A DNA stretch of 64,000 nucleotides from Pseudomonadota bacterium (lineage in GTDB: Bacteria > Pseudomonadota > Gammaproteobacteria > Burkholderiales > Methylophilaceae), in contig JAKOVB010000089.1 of NCBI GenBank assembly GCA_029782295.1, forward strand, positions 434,001 through 498,000, in the 5' to 3' direction. Shown here piece by piece: positions 34,977-45,664 of this stretch; position 1 is the stretch's first letter; each line of letters opens with the position of its first letter. The notes beneath the pieces were generated by a model, which had not been told where the DNA came from, did not search any database, and saw only the letters and a program-made list of their open reading frames with translations. A program made the position numbers and the translations under genes.

Positions 34977-35083
34977 GTTGCATATCCTTTCCTGGATTGC
35001 TCAGCTCCGCCCTGTGCGGTGCTGCATGGGATAAAACTTTATTGGGCAAACTAACCCAGATTACCTACCTAGGGAATTTCGAT

Positions 35084-35095
35084 ACCTAATTAGGT
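35084..35095. promoter_or_regulatory. Palindromic operator-like site upstream of alpA, island 1
   Basis: ACCTAATTAGGT is a perfect 12-bp palindrome, and a related imperfect site ACCTAGGG occurs at 35067-35074. Both lie between the 35103 gene and alpA, about 100 bp before the alpA start. Island 2 has a different set of palindromes in the same place. Confidence 0.5.
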
Positions 35096-35102
35096 GTAAA
35101 AC

Positions 35103-35912
35103 TTACTTTTGACGAGCCTTAACTGCTTCACTAATCTGCTTAATCTTCCCTTCAATAGTGGAATGATCTACAGGTGCACCGATTAGCTCCGTAAGATGAG
35201 CTATGGCTTCACCCGCTTTTGCTGGTTTCGACAAATCAATCTTGGCCTCTTTCGCTAATGCCGCAATTATCGTTAGCAGCGTATTACGCTCTCTGGTAGT
35301 AATCGGTTTATCAACTTGATCATCCTTGCCAGCTTGAGGTTTAGCATTAAACTTTAATGCAAAGTTTTCCATAATTAGCATTTCTAACAGCTCTGGATTC
35401 TCTGCATATTTATTTTTCTCGCTTGCAATAAACGCCTTGTCTGCCTTACCTCCGAAACTGCGTACACGCCTAATATATTCTGAAACGTCATAACTTAACC
35501 CTCCTTCAACTTCAAGACGATCACGAATTGGCCACCCCTCCTCACACGCAATTTCCCCATCCAGTCCAAAGAGTTCTAGAAATTTAAAAAACTCTTCTGA
35601 TGATATTAATGTATTAGCGGTATCGATTTTCCCCGTATCCAGCAGTCGCTTCAGCCACGTTGTTTTAATTTCGCGCCGTTCGATACAAGCAATCATTGAG
35701 TTCTCAACTCGAATGACATGTGGAGATAGCGCAGATAGAAAGGTCTCACCATTTAGGTCATATTCGATTTCGGGATCAAATCCTTTTATGGAAATCTGTG
35801 CCCCGTAAAACATCTCAATAGCTACAAGTTTGGCCAGTTCACGAATTGGCACAGACCAAACACCAAAGTTATCTATCCGTTCTAAATTGTCCAGATAGTC
35901 ATCCACACTCAT
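35103..35912 (-). CDS. Island backbone protein with shared C-terminal module (269 aa)
   Basis: A 269-residue protein of mostly unrecognised sequence. The C-terminal ~65 residues (TTRERNTLLTIIAALAKEAK, then HSTIEGKIKQISEAVK) align with the end of the island 2 protein at 61020 (SANERNTMLRIIAALSVG, then DKTLSKYLKQAE), while the N-terminal 200 residues do not visibly match. This ERNT-LL-IIAAL module is frequent at the C-terminus of proteins on proteobacterial mobile elements and may be a DNA-binding or dimerisation unit. The start follows AAAGGGACGCT. Confidence 0.65.
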   Translation of the reverse strand: MSVDDYLDNLERIDNFGVWSVPIRELAKLVAIEMFYGAQISIKGFDPEIEYDLNGETFLSALSPHVIRVENSMIACIERREIKTTWLKRLLDTGKIDTANTLISSEEFFKFLELFGLDGEIACEEGWPIRDRLEVEGGLSYDVSEYIRRVRSFGGKADKAFIASEKNKYAENPELLEMLIMENFALKFNAKPQAGKDDQVDKPITTRERNTLLTIIAALAKEAKIDLSKPAKAGEAIAHLTELIGAPVDHSTIEGKIKQISEAVKARQK

Positions 35913-35999
35913 AGCGTCCCTTTCACGCTCTTCAAATAGACCCCACGCCAGCAGGGTAAGCGCCCTGTTTTCGCCCCGTCTGACTAGGCGTAGAGATAT

Positions 36000-37208
36000 C
36001 TAAGCCCTCTTGAATTGCGCCACTTCCGCACCTGCCCTGAGCTTATCCAGATAGTCAGCCCATAGCTGCATCATCACTTTGCGCTGCTCAAGGAACTTGG
36101 TTCGGTTATAGGCCGTACCCAAGGCATCCGGCACTTTATGCGCCAACTGGTGTTCGATCACCTCAGGCTTTTGGTGCAACTCTTCCGCCAAGATGGTGCG
36201 TGCCATCGCCCTGAAACCGTGACCAGTAATCTCTGTCTTGGTGTCATATCCCATCCGGCGAAGCGCAGCATTCACTGCCGCCTCACTCATTGCCTTCCTG
36301 GGATCACGACCAGGAAAGACATATTGCCCATGACCTGTAAGCGCATGAAGCTCTCTCAGGATAGCAACCGCTTGTGTCGCCAACGGTACGGAATGTTCAG
36401 TCTTGGTCTTGGTTACAAAGTAACGCCACTCTGCTTTATCAAGATCAAAGCCTTTCCATTCTGCTCGACGCAACTCTCCAGGACGGACAAACACCAAGGG
36501 AGCCAGCAATAATGCACTACGGACAACGAATGTACCCTTGAATGCTTCAATCGCTCGCAACAACTCACCAACCTTAACTGGGTCGGTAATTGAGGCGAAG
36601 TTGCTTTCTTTGGCTGGTGGCAATGCGCCTCTCAGGTCTGGACATGGATCACGTTCAGCCCTGCCTGTGGCAATGGCATACCGCATCACTTGGGAAATGT
36701 TGCCTTTGGCCCTGTGTGCCGTATCTAGGGTTCCTCGCCTTTCAATACGACGAAGGGCATCAAGTACCAAGGGCGCGTTAACTTCGATAATCGGCTTACT
36801 ACCGATCCAGGGGAATACATCACGCTCAAGACGGGAGATGATTTTCTCGGCATGACTTTCCGCCCATGTGTGCTGGTTCTTTGCAAACCATTCACGAGCG
36901 ATTGCCTCAAAACTGTTAGCAGCATTTTCCTTAATGGATCGCTTCGCCTGCTGCTTATGAATACCGGGGTCTACGTCATTAGCCAACAGCTTGCGAGCAT
37001 CGTCACGGCGCTCTCGGGCAAGCGCTAACGACACATCAGGATAGACTCCAAGGGCAAGAGTCTTTTGCTTCCCTCCAAAACGGTAAGCAAGTCGCCAATA
37101 CTTGGAACCGGTTGGTGTTACCTCAAGATACATTCCACCACCGTCAGCCATTCTGAAGGCCTTGGCTTCTGGTTTTGCCTTGCGCACCGCCACATCGTTC
37201 AGCTTCAT
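36000..37208 (-). CDS. Tyrosine integrase of island 1 (DUF4102 type)
   Basis: The likely start is ATG 37208 after GGGGGT; product 402 residues. The N-terminal DUF4102 arm-binding domain reads LNDVAVRKAKPEAKAF, DGGGMYLEVTPTGSKYWR; the catalytic domain has the first arginine in RPGELRRAEW, HGFR, HQLAH and the nucleophile in AYNRTKF. It catalyses integration at ssrA. Repeated TGTTGGTAT sites lie directly upstream, so the protein may repress its own promoter. The annotation is certain at family level. Confidence 0.93.
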   Translation of the reverse strand: MKLNDVAVRKAKPEAKAFRMADGGGMYLEVTPTGSKYWRLAYRFGGKQKTLALGVYPDVSLALARERRDDARKLLANDVDPGIHKQQAKRSIKENAANSFEAIAREWFAKNQHTWAESHAEKIISRLERDVFPWIGSKPIIEVNAPLVLDALRRIERRGTLDTAHRAKGNISQVMRYAIATGRAERDPCPDLRGALPPAKESNFASITDPVKVGELLRAIEAFKGTFVVRSALLLAPLVFVRPGELRRAEWKGFDLDKAEWRYFVTKTKTEHSVPLATQAVAILRELHALTGHGQYVFPGRDPRKAMSEAAVNAALRRMGYDTKTEITGHGFRAMARTILAEELHQKPEVIEHQLAHKVPDALGTAYNRTKFLEQRKVMMQLWADYLDKLRAGAEVAQFKRA

Positions 37209-37220
37209 GACACCCCCGTT

Positions 37221-37284
37221 TGTTGGTATCAACTTTCGAATGTTGGTATAAGTATTGAAAATATACCAACACTTGTTGGCATAT
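37221..37284. repeat. Right integrase-arm-like sites, island 1
   Basis: TGTTGGTAT at 37221 and 37241, its complement ATATACCAACA at 37261-37271, and TGTTGGCATAT at 37274-37284. They match the left-end sites and sit between the integrase start and the attachment repeat. Confidence 0.65.
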
Positions 37285-37300
37285 TGCAATAGACAGGGAT

Positions 37301-37401
37301 AGACGACAAGCAACAAAAAACCCGCGAATCTTTAGGATTTACGCGGGTTCTCTGCATTGCTTTGTACTACTTAAAACACTTAGATGGTGGAGGCGGGGGG
37401 G
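37301..37401. repeat. Right attachment repeat of island 1 at ssrA
   Basis: The segment starts AGACGACA, includes the terminator hairpin and TGCATTGCTTTGTACT, and runs through CACTTAGATGGTGGAGGCGGGG into the tmRNA acceptor end. It is the counterpart of 29604-29693. The exact crossover cannot be placed because the left copy lacks seven bases at the tmRNA end. Confidence 0.8.
37314..37349 (-). terminator. ssrA intrinsic terminator
   Basis: AACCCGCG (37319-37326) pairs with CGCGGGTT (37342-37349), with a T-run on the minus strand. It lies about 35 nt beyond the tmRNA CCA end. Confidence 0.8.
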
Positions 37402-37747
37402 ATCGAACCCCCGTCCGCAAGCCCTCTACAGGCAGTTCTACATACTTAGCCAGGCTGTTTGATTTAACCCTGCAACCGCCAACCGGCGAGCTGAGGCAAG
37501 GCGAGTCACCTTGGATTTAATGTCCTGCAAAGTGACCCTGCATGACACGAGCCTCTCTTTATGACGCTGCTGCGGGTTACCCCGCCCGACCGAGAGGCCC
37601 TTCGGTGCAGCGTCTAGCCGGTATTAAGCGGCCAGAGCGTAAGTTTCGTCGTTTGCGACTATACTTGTTCCAGCTTATTTACGAGGTGGCGGGTCCTCGG
37701 TATGCCCTGCTCTGCTTTGCAACCCACGTCGAAGCCAGGTCGCCCCC
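37385..37747 (-). ncRNA. ssrA: tmRNA
   Basis: On the minus strand the RNA starts GGGGGCGACCTGGCTTCGAC and ends GCCTCCACCA, with the usual T arm GTTCGATCCCCCCC. The 363-nt length is normal. The resume frame at 37656-37624 reads GCA AAC GAC GAA ACT TAC GCT CTG GCC GCT TAA, encoding the tag ANDETYALAA. With SmpB it rescues stalled ribosomes and marks the product for proteolysis. smpB is immediately upstream on the same strand. The 3' end is the integration site of island 1. Confidence 0.97.
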
Positions 37748-37761
37748 AGAGATGGTAAAGA

Positions 37762-37801
37762 CTGATGAACTGCCTAAAAGTTCATCAGATGTTTCATTAT
37801 A
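37762..37801 (-). promoter_or_regulatory. ssrA leader hairpin and candidate -10
   Basis: CTGATGAAC and GTTCATCAG (37762-37770 and 37780-37788) form a perfect 9-bp inverted repeat between smpB and ssrA. A TATAAT on the minus strand lies at 37796-37801, about 50 nt before the mature 5' end, with no good -35. This suggests a precursor with a 5' hairpin later removed by RNase P. Confidence 0.4.
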
Positions 37802-37807
37802 CGCGGC

Positions 37808-38257
37808 TTATTTGTTTCTTGCCCGCATGATCCTGCCTTTTTCGCGCTCCCAGTCGCGCTCCTTCTCCGCTTCACGCTTGTCGTACTGCTTCTTCCCCTT
37901 GGCCAGACCGATTTGCACCTTGATGCGACCGCGGGTGTAATGCAGGTCGAGCGGAACCAGCGTATACCCTGCGCGCTCGACCTTGCCTATCAGTTTTGCA
38001 ATCTCCTCGCTGTGCAACAGCAACTTGCGGGTACGGGTCGCGTCCGGCCGGACATGCGTCGAGGCGGATCCCAGCGGAGTAATATGGCAGCCGATCAGGT
38101 AGATTTCGCCGCGCTGGATAATGACATAAGCCTCCTTGAGCTGCACACGATTGGCACGCACAGCCTTGACTTCCCAGCCTTCGAGCACGATACCGGCCTC
38201 GTATTTTTCCTCGATAAAGTAATCGTGGAAGGCTTTTCTGTTATCGGCGATGCTCAT
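37808..38257 (-). CDS. smpB: SsrA-binding protein SmpB
   Basis: A 149-residue Smp[21 protein letters not shown], the [10 protein letters not shown] motif, LLLHSEEI, and the basic tail [20 protein letters not shown]. It binds the tRNA-like domain of tmRNA in trans-translation. Adjacent to ssrA on the same strand, 60 bp upstream of it; divergent from ratA. The ratA-smpB neighbourhood is common in proteobacteria. Confidence 0.97.
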   Translation of the reverse strand: MSIADNRKAFHDYFIEEKYEAGIVLEGWEVKAVRANRVQLKEAYVIIQRGEIYLIGCHITPLGSASTHVRPDATRTRKLLLHSEEIAKLIGKVERAGYTLVPLDLHYTRGRIKVQIGLAKGKKQYDKREAEKERDWEREKGRIMRARNK

Positions 38258-38309
38258 AAAGGTTGTTTGGCTTAAAATCCGGTTATTTTAACGCATTCGA
38301 TCGAGAACC

Positions 38310-38747
38310 ATGGCGCAAGTCGAAAAAACCGTGCTCGTTCCCTACTCTGCCGCGCAGATGTATGCCCTGGTGGACTCGCCTGAACAGTATCCGGAATTCC
38401 TTCCCTGGTGCGGAGGGGTCGACCTGCGGTTGCGTGATGACGCACTGACCGAAGCGACCCTGCATATCGACTACCACGGCCTGAAGCAGCACTTCACTAC
38501 ACGCAATGCCAAAACCTTCCCGACCCTGATGGAAATCAAACTGGTGAATGGCCCATTCAGCCATCTCGAAGGCACATGGCACTTCATCCCGCTGGGAGAC
38601 CACGCCTGCAAAATTGAATTCAGGCTAAACTACACGTTTTCCAGCCAATTGCTTGAAAAAATCATTGCGCCGGTATTCAGCCGGATCACCAACACTTTTG
38701 TAGACGCCTTCGTGGAGCGCGCAGAGAACGTTTACCAGACATCATGA
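38310..38747 (+). CDS. ratA: RatA / COQ10-like START-domain protein
   Basis: A 145-residue protein of the polyketide cyclase/START group: MAQVEKTVLVPYSAAQMYAL, DSPEQYPEFLPWC and a C-terminal helix IAPVFSRITNTFVDAFVERA. Homologues are described both as ribosome-association toxin RatA and as COQ10-like ubiquinone chaperones; the sequence does not decide between them. It overlaps rnfH by ATGA, the common ratA-ratB arrangement. Confidence 0.9.
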   Translation: MAQVEKTVLVPYSAAQMYALVDSPEQYPEFLPWCGGVDLRLRDDALTEATLHIDYHGLKQHFTTRNAKTFPTLMEIKLVNGPFSHLEGTWHFIPLGDHACKIEFRLNYTFSSQLLEKIIAPVFSRITNTFVDAFVERAENVYQTS

Positions 38748-39061
38748 CCAGCGAAATCCTGATTGAAGTTGCCTACGCCCTCCCCAGCCAGCAAGTCATC
38801 CTGCCGGTCAAGGTCATCGAGGGCACAACCGCCGCGGAAGCCGTCGAGGCCAGCGGCATCATAAAGAAATTTCCCGAGATCGATCTCAGCCAGAACAAGC
38901 TGGGCATCTTCGGCAAACTGATCAAGTCGGATACGGTGCTGCGGGAACGCGATCGCGTCGAGATTTACCGTCCACTGATCGCCGACCCCAAGGAAGTCAG
39001 GCGCCAGCGTGCGGCGGAAGGCAAAGCCATGAAGAAAGGCGGCGGGGACCTGGAAGCCTGA
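38744..39061 (+). CDS. rnfH: RnfH/RatB family protein
   Basis: A 105-residue ubiquitin-like fold: ILIEVAYALPSQQVILPVKV, EIDLSQNKLGIFGKL and DRVEIYRPLIADPKEVRR. It is the UPF0125/RatB family, named RnfH in some genomes. It starts in the stop codon of ratA. The biochemical role is not established; pairing with RatA suggests regulation of it. Confidence 0.9.
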   Translation: MTSEILIEVAYALPSQQVILPVKVIEGTTAAEAVEASGIIKKFPEIDLSQNKLGIFGKLIKSDTVLRERDRVEIYRPLIADPKEVRRQRAAEGKAMKKGGGDLEA

Positions 39062-39079
39062 TCCCCATTTCCTCCGCCA

Positions 39080-39595
39080 TTAATTACACCACTGATCCAC
39101 TTCCTGCTGGGCTTTCTGCAAACCGGAAGCAATATCCTTGTCGTCCAGATACTGACGTTCGCCCTTGTCATCGAACTTGTACATGCGCCCCCCCTGTTTG
39201 TAATTCTGCAGGTTGGATTTGGCGTTGGCGCAGTTCTGATCGCGAATCTTCTGTTCTTCCTGCTTCTGCTGTTCCTGCTTCTGCTGTTTTTCCGCTTCCG
39301 CCTTGCGCTTCTTGGCTTCGATTTCCTTGCTACTTGCAGCACCGGTCTTATCGCCCCCTGTCATGCCGGACTTGGCGGCATCGGCGTCAGCCTGAGCCGC
39401 AGCAGCAGAATCTTCCTGCGCCTTGGCGCGCTCGGGCTTTTTACCTGTGATCAGGCTGTATGGCGTGTTGCCGGACGGCGGCATATCCGAATATCGGATA
39501 TTGCCGCTTGCGTCCTTCCACTTGTAAACATCGGTGGACATCGCCACGCCCGGCAACAGCGCCAGACCACAGGCCAGCAGCATCAGCTTATTCAT
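39080..39595 (-). CDS. DUF4124 exported protein, full-length copy
   Basis: A 171-residue exported protein: signal peptide (to about residue 20), the DUF4124 core DVYKWKDASGNIRYSDMPP, an alanine/lysine/glutamine-rich linker (KQQKQEQQKQEEQK), and a C-terminal part with two cysteines and YKQGGRMYKFDDKGERQYL. AAGGAAA precedes the ATG. It is paralogous to the next gene. DUF4124 proteins are periplasmic and poorly understood. Confidence 0.85.
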   Translation of the reverse strand: MNKLMLLACGLALLPGVAMSTDVYKWKDASGNIRYSDMPPSGNTPYSLITGKKPERAKAQEDSAAAAQADADAAKSGMTGGDKTGAASSKEIEAKKRKAEAEKQQKQEQQKQEEQKIRDQNCANAKSNLQNYKQGGRMYKFDDKGERQYLDDKDIASGLQKAQQEVDQWCN

Positions 39596-39629
39596 TCACG
39601 TTTCCTTTTAAATCAATAGACGTGCAAAA

Positions 39630-39935
39630 TTAATACGGGCGTTCGATATCCAGGTTGCCGCCAGCGCCATCCTGATCGCCCGATACAGGACCTGACTTGG
39701 CACCACCCGACTTAGCCGCACCGGCATCGCCCCGGGTCGCGGCAGCCGAATCCTCCTGCGCCTTGGCACGCTCGGGTTTTCTGCCGGTAATCAGGTTGTC
39801 TGGCATCTTTCCGGAAGGCAGTGCATCCGAATAGCGGGTATTGCCATCAGCGTCCTTCCACTTGTAGATATCCGTGGACATTGCTTCGCCCGGCAACAGT
39901 GCCAAGGCACAGGCCAGCAGCATCAGCCTGTTCAT
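39630..39935 (-). CDS. DUF4124 exported protein, short paralogue
   Basis: A 101-residue paralogue of the preceding protein: nearly the same signal peptide and DUF4124 core (DIYKWKDADGNTRYSD), and the shared RKPERAKAQEDSAAA. It ends after a glycine-rich stretch and lacks the coiled-coil and C-terminal part. This is a tandem duplicate that was truncated or never had the second half. The two genes are 34 bp apart in the same direction. Confidence 0.75.
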   Translation of the reverse strand: MNRLMLLACALALLPGEAMSTDIYKWKDADGNTRYSDALPSGKMPDNLITGRKPERAKAQEDSAAATRGDAGAAKSGGAKSGPVSGDQDGAGGNLDIERPY

Positions 39936-40050
39936 TCAGATTCCCTAATACTATTGATAGACACCAACATTAAAACCAGCGAACACTTTCGTCAATGCGC
40001 CGCCGGCGCAACAGGTTGACAGAGCGAACAAAAACAGTGGCGCGCGCGGA

Positions 40051-41566
<1,516 letters not shown>

Positions 41567-41583
41567 CCATAACCCCACCAGTC

Positions 41584-41630
41584 AGGGCACAGCACACAGG
41601 GAGAACCGCACTTCCCTCTCACTGTGCCCT
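41584..41630 (+). promoter_or_regulatory. Long hairpin between guaB and guaA
   Basis: AGGGCACAG (41584-41592) pairs with CTGTGCCCT (41622-41630), with an inner GGGA/TCCC pairing. The following sequence TTGGTGCTTTT is only moderately T-rich. It may attenuate read-through from guaB to guaA or act as an RNA processing signal. Confidence 0.4.
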
Positions 41631-41654
41631 TGGTGCTTTTAGCGACCAGAAAAC

Positions 41655-43220
41655 ATGTCCCATCAAAAAATCCTGATCCTCGACTTCGGTTCCCAGTACA
41701 CCCAGCTGATCGCACGCCGGGTACGCGAGACCAACGTCTATTCCGAACTGCACTCCTGGGATGTGACGGACGAGTTCATCCGTGAATTCAAACCGGCCGG
41801 CATCATTCTTTCCGGGGGCCCGAACTCGGTCTATGAAAACGAAACGCCGAAGGCGCCGCAAGCTGTATTCGAGCTTGGCGTGCCGGTGTTCGGCATCTGC
41901 TACGGCATGCAGACCATGGCGGCACAGTTGGGCGGCAAGGTGGAAAACGCGTTGCATCGTGAGTTCGGGTACGCAGAAATCCGTGCGCAAGGGCACTCTG
42001 CCCTGTTCAAGGACATTCAGGATCGCACCAATGATGAAGGTCACGGCCTGCTCGATGTCTGGATGAGCCATGGCGACAAGGTCACCGAACTACCGCCGGG
42101 CTTCAGGATCATCGCCAGCAACGCGGCCACGCCGATCGCCGGCATGGCCGACGAAAGCCGCAAGTTCTATGCGGTACAGTTCCACCCGGAAGTCACGCAC
42201 ACGCTGCAGGGCAAAGCGATCATCGACCGCTTCGTGCACGAAATCTGCGGCTGCGGCTTCGACTGGAACATGCCGGATTACATCGAGGAAGCGGTCGGCC
42301 GCATCCGCTCCGAAGTAGGCTCTGACCAAGTCATCCTGGGGCTGTCCGGCGGCGTGGACTCTTCCGTGGCTGCAGCGCTGATCCACCGGGCCATCGGCGA
42401 CCAGCTCACCTGCGTGTTCGTGGACAACGGGCTTCTGCGCCTGAACGAGGCTGAGCAGGTCATGGAAACCTTCGCCAACAACCTCGGCGTCAAGGTGATT
42501 CACGTCGATGCCAGCGAGAAATTCCTGGGCGACCTGAAGGGCGTGACCGACCCGGAACAGAAACGCAAGATCATCGGCCGCGAATTCGTCGAAGTGTTCC
42601 AGCAGGAATCCGCCAAACTGCCTCAAGCCAAATGGCTGGCACAAGGCACCATCTACCCGGACGTGATTGAATCCGCCGGTGCCAAGACCAAGAAGGCCCA
42701 TACCATCAAGAGCCACCACAACGTGGGGGGGCTGCCGGAAACCCTGCACCTGAAACTGCTGGAGCCGTTGCGCGAACTGTTCAAGGATGAAGTGCGCGAA
42801 CTGGGTGTGGCCCTCGGCCTGCCGCACGACATGGTGTACCGACACCCGTTCCCGGGTCCAGGCCTGGGGGTTCGCATCCTGGGTGAAGTGAAGCGCGAGT
42901 ATGCTGACCTGCTGCGCCGTGCCGACGCTATCTTCATCGAAGAGCTGCGCGCGTCAGGCTGGTACGAAAAGACTTCTCAGGCATTTACCGTATTCCTGCC
43001 AGTCAAGAGCGTGGGGGTGATGGGCGATGGGCGCACCTACGAATATGTCGTGGCCCTGCGTGCAGTCGTCACCAGCGACTTCATGACTGCGCACTGGGCT
43101 GAGTTGCCCTACTCGTTGCTGGGCAAGGTTTCCAACCGTATCATCAACGAAGTGCGTGGCATCAACCGCGTGGTTTACGATGTCTCTGGCAAGCCGCCTG
43201 CCACCATCGAATGGGAATAA
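41655..43220 (+). CDS. guaA: GMP synthase (glutamine-hydrolysing)
   Basis: A 521-residue protein: class I glutamine amidotransferase domain with FGICYGMQ cysteine and FHPEVTHT histidine, then an ATP pyrophosphatase domain ([11 protein letters not shown]) and the dimerisation domain ending IEWE. It converts XMP to GMP. Follows guaB. Confidence 0.97.
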   Translation: MSHQKILILDFGSQYTQLIARRVRETNVYSELHSWDVTDEFIREFKPAGIILSGGPNSVYENETPKAPQAVFELGVPVFGICYGMQTMAAQLGGKVENALHREFGYAEIRAQGHSALFKDIQDRTNDEGHGLLDVWMSHGDKVTELPPGFRIIASNAATPIAGMADESRKFYAVQFHPEVTHTLQGKAIIDRFVHEICGCGFDWNMPDYIEEAVGRIRSEVGSDQVILGLSGGVDSSVAAALIHRAIGDQLTCVFVDNGLLRLNEAEQVMETFANNLGVKVIHVDASEKFLGDLKGVTDPEQKRKIIGREFVEVFQQESAKLPQAKWLAQGTIYPDVIESAGAKTKKAHTIKSHHNVGGLPETLHLKLLEPLRELFKDEVRELGVALGLPHDMVYRHPFPGPGLGVRILGEVKREYADLLRRADAIFIEELRASGWYEKTSQAFTVFLPVKSVGVMGDGRTYEYVVALRAVVTSDFMTAHWAELPYSLLGKVSNRIINEVRGINRVVYDVSGKPPATIEWE

Positions 43221-43237
43221 AAAATACCAACCCATCC

Positions 43238-43274
43238 ACTGCCCTGCCGCCGATGCCGCAGGGCAGTTTTGTTT
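43238..43274 (+). terminator. Intrinsic terminator after guaA
   Basis: ACTGCCCTGC (43238-43247) pairs with GCAGGGCAGT (43258-43267), followed by TTTGTTT. Confidence 0.85.
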
Positions 43275-43541
43275 CCACCCTTCGAAACACCCCCACGACA
43301 GGTGTTTTTCGGCACACCTGGCCTGGCATGGCTCAGCCCCGGCAGCTTGCCCCCAAGGTTTTGAGCAGCCCTCTCCCTCTTGGACACCCGGGCCATCCTT
43401 TCCTCTGGTCCCAACTACATTTCCAGAATGCCTTGTGAAGCAATGACAAGCGCTGTAACTCCTCAAAATTCACAAGACTTAAATTCACACGAAAAGAGCG
43501 CTTTGGCGTAGGATAACACTGTCCTGATTAAGCGATTAAAA
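43275..43541. other. Intergenic region before sensory cluster
   Basis: No credible gene. It should contain the promoter of the HD-GYP gene. A small inverted repeat ACAGGTGTTTTTCGGCACACCT lies near 43298-43320 in part (AGGTGT/ACACCT); otherwise nothing is recognised. Confidence 0.5.
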
Positions 43542-44669
43542 ATGGAAAATCTGATACAAATCATGGATCAGGGAGAACGCAAAACCATTCTGATCGTTGA
43601 CGACACCCCTGAAAATCTGACGGTACTCGGGGAGTTGCTGCAATCCCATTACCGGGTTCGCGTTGCCAATTCAGGTGCGCGTGCACTTGCCGCCAGCGTT
43701 ACCGAACCAAAGCCGGATCTGATCCTGCTGGATGTCATGATGCCGGAAATGGACGGGTATACCGTGTTGTCCAAGTTGCGTGATAACCCCGTGACCCGGG
43801 ACACACCCGTCATTTTCGTCACGGCCCTGGATGCCACCGAGGATGAGACCCACGGTCTCGAACTGGGCGCTGCCGACTACATCACCAAGCCCATCCGCCC
43901 CGGAATCGTGCTGGCACGCGTCCGCGGCCAGATCGAACTCAAGGAAGCCCGGGATCAGATGCACAATCAGAATGCCTGGCTGGAAGCCGAAGTGGAACGA
44001 CGCATGCAGATCAACCAGTTGATTCAGGACGTCAGCATGCGCGCCCTCGCCAGTCTCGCCGAAACGCGTGACAATGAAACCGGCCATCATATTCGCCGTA
44101 CCCAAGGTTACATCGAGGTGCTGTGTGACCAACTGGCGACTGAAGGCAAACACCCTGATGAGCTTACCCGACAGCGCATCAGCATGATCACCAAGGCGGC
44201 ACCGCTACACGACATCGGCAAGGTCGGCATTCCCGATCATATCCTGCTAAAACCGGGCAAGCTGACTGATGAAGAATGGGTGATCATGCGCACCCACACC
44301 ACACTAGGTGCAGAAGCGATCGAACGGGCGATCAAAGAGGAAAAGGATCAGAGTGCCTTTGCTTTCCTGCATGTCGCAATGCAGATCGCACGCTCCCATC
44401 ATGAAAAATGGGATGGATCAGGTTACCCGCAGGGACTGAAAGGTGAGGCCATCCCTCTCCCTGCGCGCCTGATGGCGCTGGCAGACGTTTTCGACGCGCT
44501 GATCAATCGACGGATTTATAAAGAAGCGTTTTCCAGGGAGGACACCGTGAATATCATCCTGGAGGGGAAAGGCAAGCATTTCGATCCTGAAGTGGTCGAT
44601 GCTTTCATGAAGCGGCTGCAGGATTTCATGGATATTGCCACCCGGTTTGCGGACGAAAACGAAACTTGA
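43542..44669 (+). CDS. Response regulator with HD-GYP phosphodiesterase domain (RpfG-like)
   Basis: A 375-residue protein. Receiver domain (about 15-135) with D20-D21 and phosphoacceptor D64 (LLDVMMPEMDG); a short helix; HD-GYP domain with HHIRRTQ, HDIGKVGIPDH and HHEKWDGSGYP, all intact. It should hydrolyse cyclic di-GMP under phosphorylation control. The start may be the ATG at 43542 or the one at 43563. Its stop overlaps the next gene, so it belongs to the sensory cluster. Confidence 0.92.
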   Translation: MENLIQIMDQGERKTILIVDDTPENLTVLGELLQSHYRVRVANSGARALAASVTEPKPDLILLDVMMPEMDGYTVLSKLRDNPVTRDTPVIFVTALDATEDETHGLELGAADYITKPIRPGIVLARVRGQIELKEARDQMHNQNAWLEAEVERRMQINQLIQDVSMRALASLAETRDNETGHHIRRTQGYIEVLCDQLATEGKHPDELTRQRISMITKAAPLHDIGKVGIPDHILLKPGKLTDEEWVIMRTHTTLGAEAIERAIKEEKDQSAFAFLHVAMQIARSHHEKWDGSGYPQGLKGEAIPLPARLMALADVFDALINRRIYKEAFSREDTVNIILEGKGKHFDPEVVDAFMKRLQDFMDIATRFADENET

Positions 44670-45664
44670 ATCATTCGCGCACTTTTTCCACACCTTTCTC
44701 CCGCCGGCACTTTCTGCGTCTGGGAGCTGGCCTCACAACTGCAGCTGCTCTCGGCGGCCTGTGGGGGTGTCAAGGCAAGAAACCACTCCGGATCGGCGCA
44801 CAGGTCTGGCCTGGTTACGAATTCATGTTCCTGGCCCAAGACATGGGATGGCTCGATCCTAAAGAGATCGAACTGGTGTCGACCGCGACGTCCACCGAAT
44901 CCATCAAGGCCATCGCCAGCGGCCGCCTTGACGGAGCCGCGTTGACACTGGATGAAGTGCTGCGCGCCCGTTCTCAGGGCCTGCCGCTGCAGGTCGTGCT
45001 GATATTCGACATTTCCGTAGGCGCAGACGCACTATTGGCAACCCCTGCCATCCATTCCCTCGATGAGTTGAGGGGCAAGCGCATCGCCATGGAATTCAAT
45101 GCAACCAGCGAAATCCTGCTCAGCAAGGCGCTCGAAAAGTCGCACCTCAAGAAAAGCGACATCACCCTCATCCCTATCGAGGGCGAACATGCCATGACCT
45201 GGAAGAATCAGCATCCCGACGCGATCGTTACCTATGAACCGACCGTCAGCAAACTGGAAAGCGAAGGGGCGATCCGGCTATTCGACAGCCGGGAAACCCC
45301 GAACATGATCATTGACGTTCTGGCGGTGTTGTCCGATGCACTTTCAGGTGAGCACCAAGCGCTTGAAACCTTGATTTCCGGCCATCTTCAGGGCTTGCGC
45401 CATTGGCGAACCAACCAGATCGATACCAGCTACCGACTGGCCCGCGCGCTTCGCACAAATGGAGATGACGTCGCCAAACTCTTCCAGCACCTTCAACTGC
45501 CTGACATCGACTACAACCGGCACCTGCTCAGCAGCCCGTCAGAAGAACTGACACGATCTGCCAGGGAAATCATTGATTTGCTGAATATCCCATTGCCCAA
45601 GACTCCTCCAGAGCGCACCCCCCCTTTGTTTCTGGCCGACTATCTCCCGGAAAGCTTGCCATGA
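44666..45664 (+). CDS. Tat-exported lipoprotein, NMT1/SsuA-like substrate-binding protein
   Basis: A 332-residue protein starting with TTG in a TTGA overlap with the HD-GYP stop; no later ATG is compatible with the signal peptide. The N-terminus has [11 protein letters not shown] (twin-arginine) and the lipobox GLWGC, so it is a Tat lipoprotein. The mature chain is an NMT1/ABC-type periplasmic binding fold ([33 protein letters not shown]). No ABC permease or ATPase is nearby; instead it overlaps a sensor kinase gene, so it may be a signal-binding component. Confidence 0.85.
   Translation: MNHSRTFSTPFSRRHFLRLGAGLTTAAALGGLWGCQGKKPLRIGAQVWPGYEFMFLAQDMGWLDPKEIELVSTATSTESIKAIASGRLDGAALTLDEVLRARSQGLPLQVVLIFDISVGADALLATPAIHSLDELRGKRIAMEFNATSEILLSKALEKSHLKKSDITLIPIEGEHAMTWKNQHPDAIVTYEPTVSKLESEGAIRLFDSRETPNMIIDVLAVLSDALSGEHQALETLISGHLQGLRHWRTNQIDTSYRLARALRTNGDDVAKLFQHLQLPDIDYNRHLLSSPSEELTRSAREIIDLLNIPLPKTPPERTPPLFLADYLPESLP

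Larger units (their letters stand above)
29604..37401. mobile_element. Integrative island 1 at the 3' end of ssrA
   Basis: About 7.8 kb bounded by ~90-bp direct repeats that correspond to the region just 3' of tmRNA, with a tyrosine integrase gene next to ssrA. Backbone genes (integrase, 35103, AlpA, 34444, replication-type, 33004, 32910) are all on the minus strand; the distal part is AT-rich cargo on both strands. The same backbone order recurs in island 2. There is no capsid, terminase, primase or transfer gene. It is therefore a minimal element that probably depends on a helper or only integrates and excises. Confidence 0.85.
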
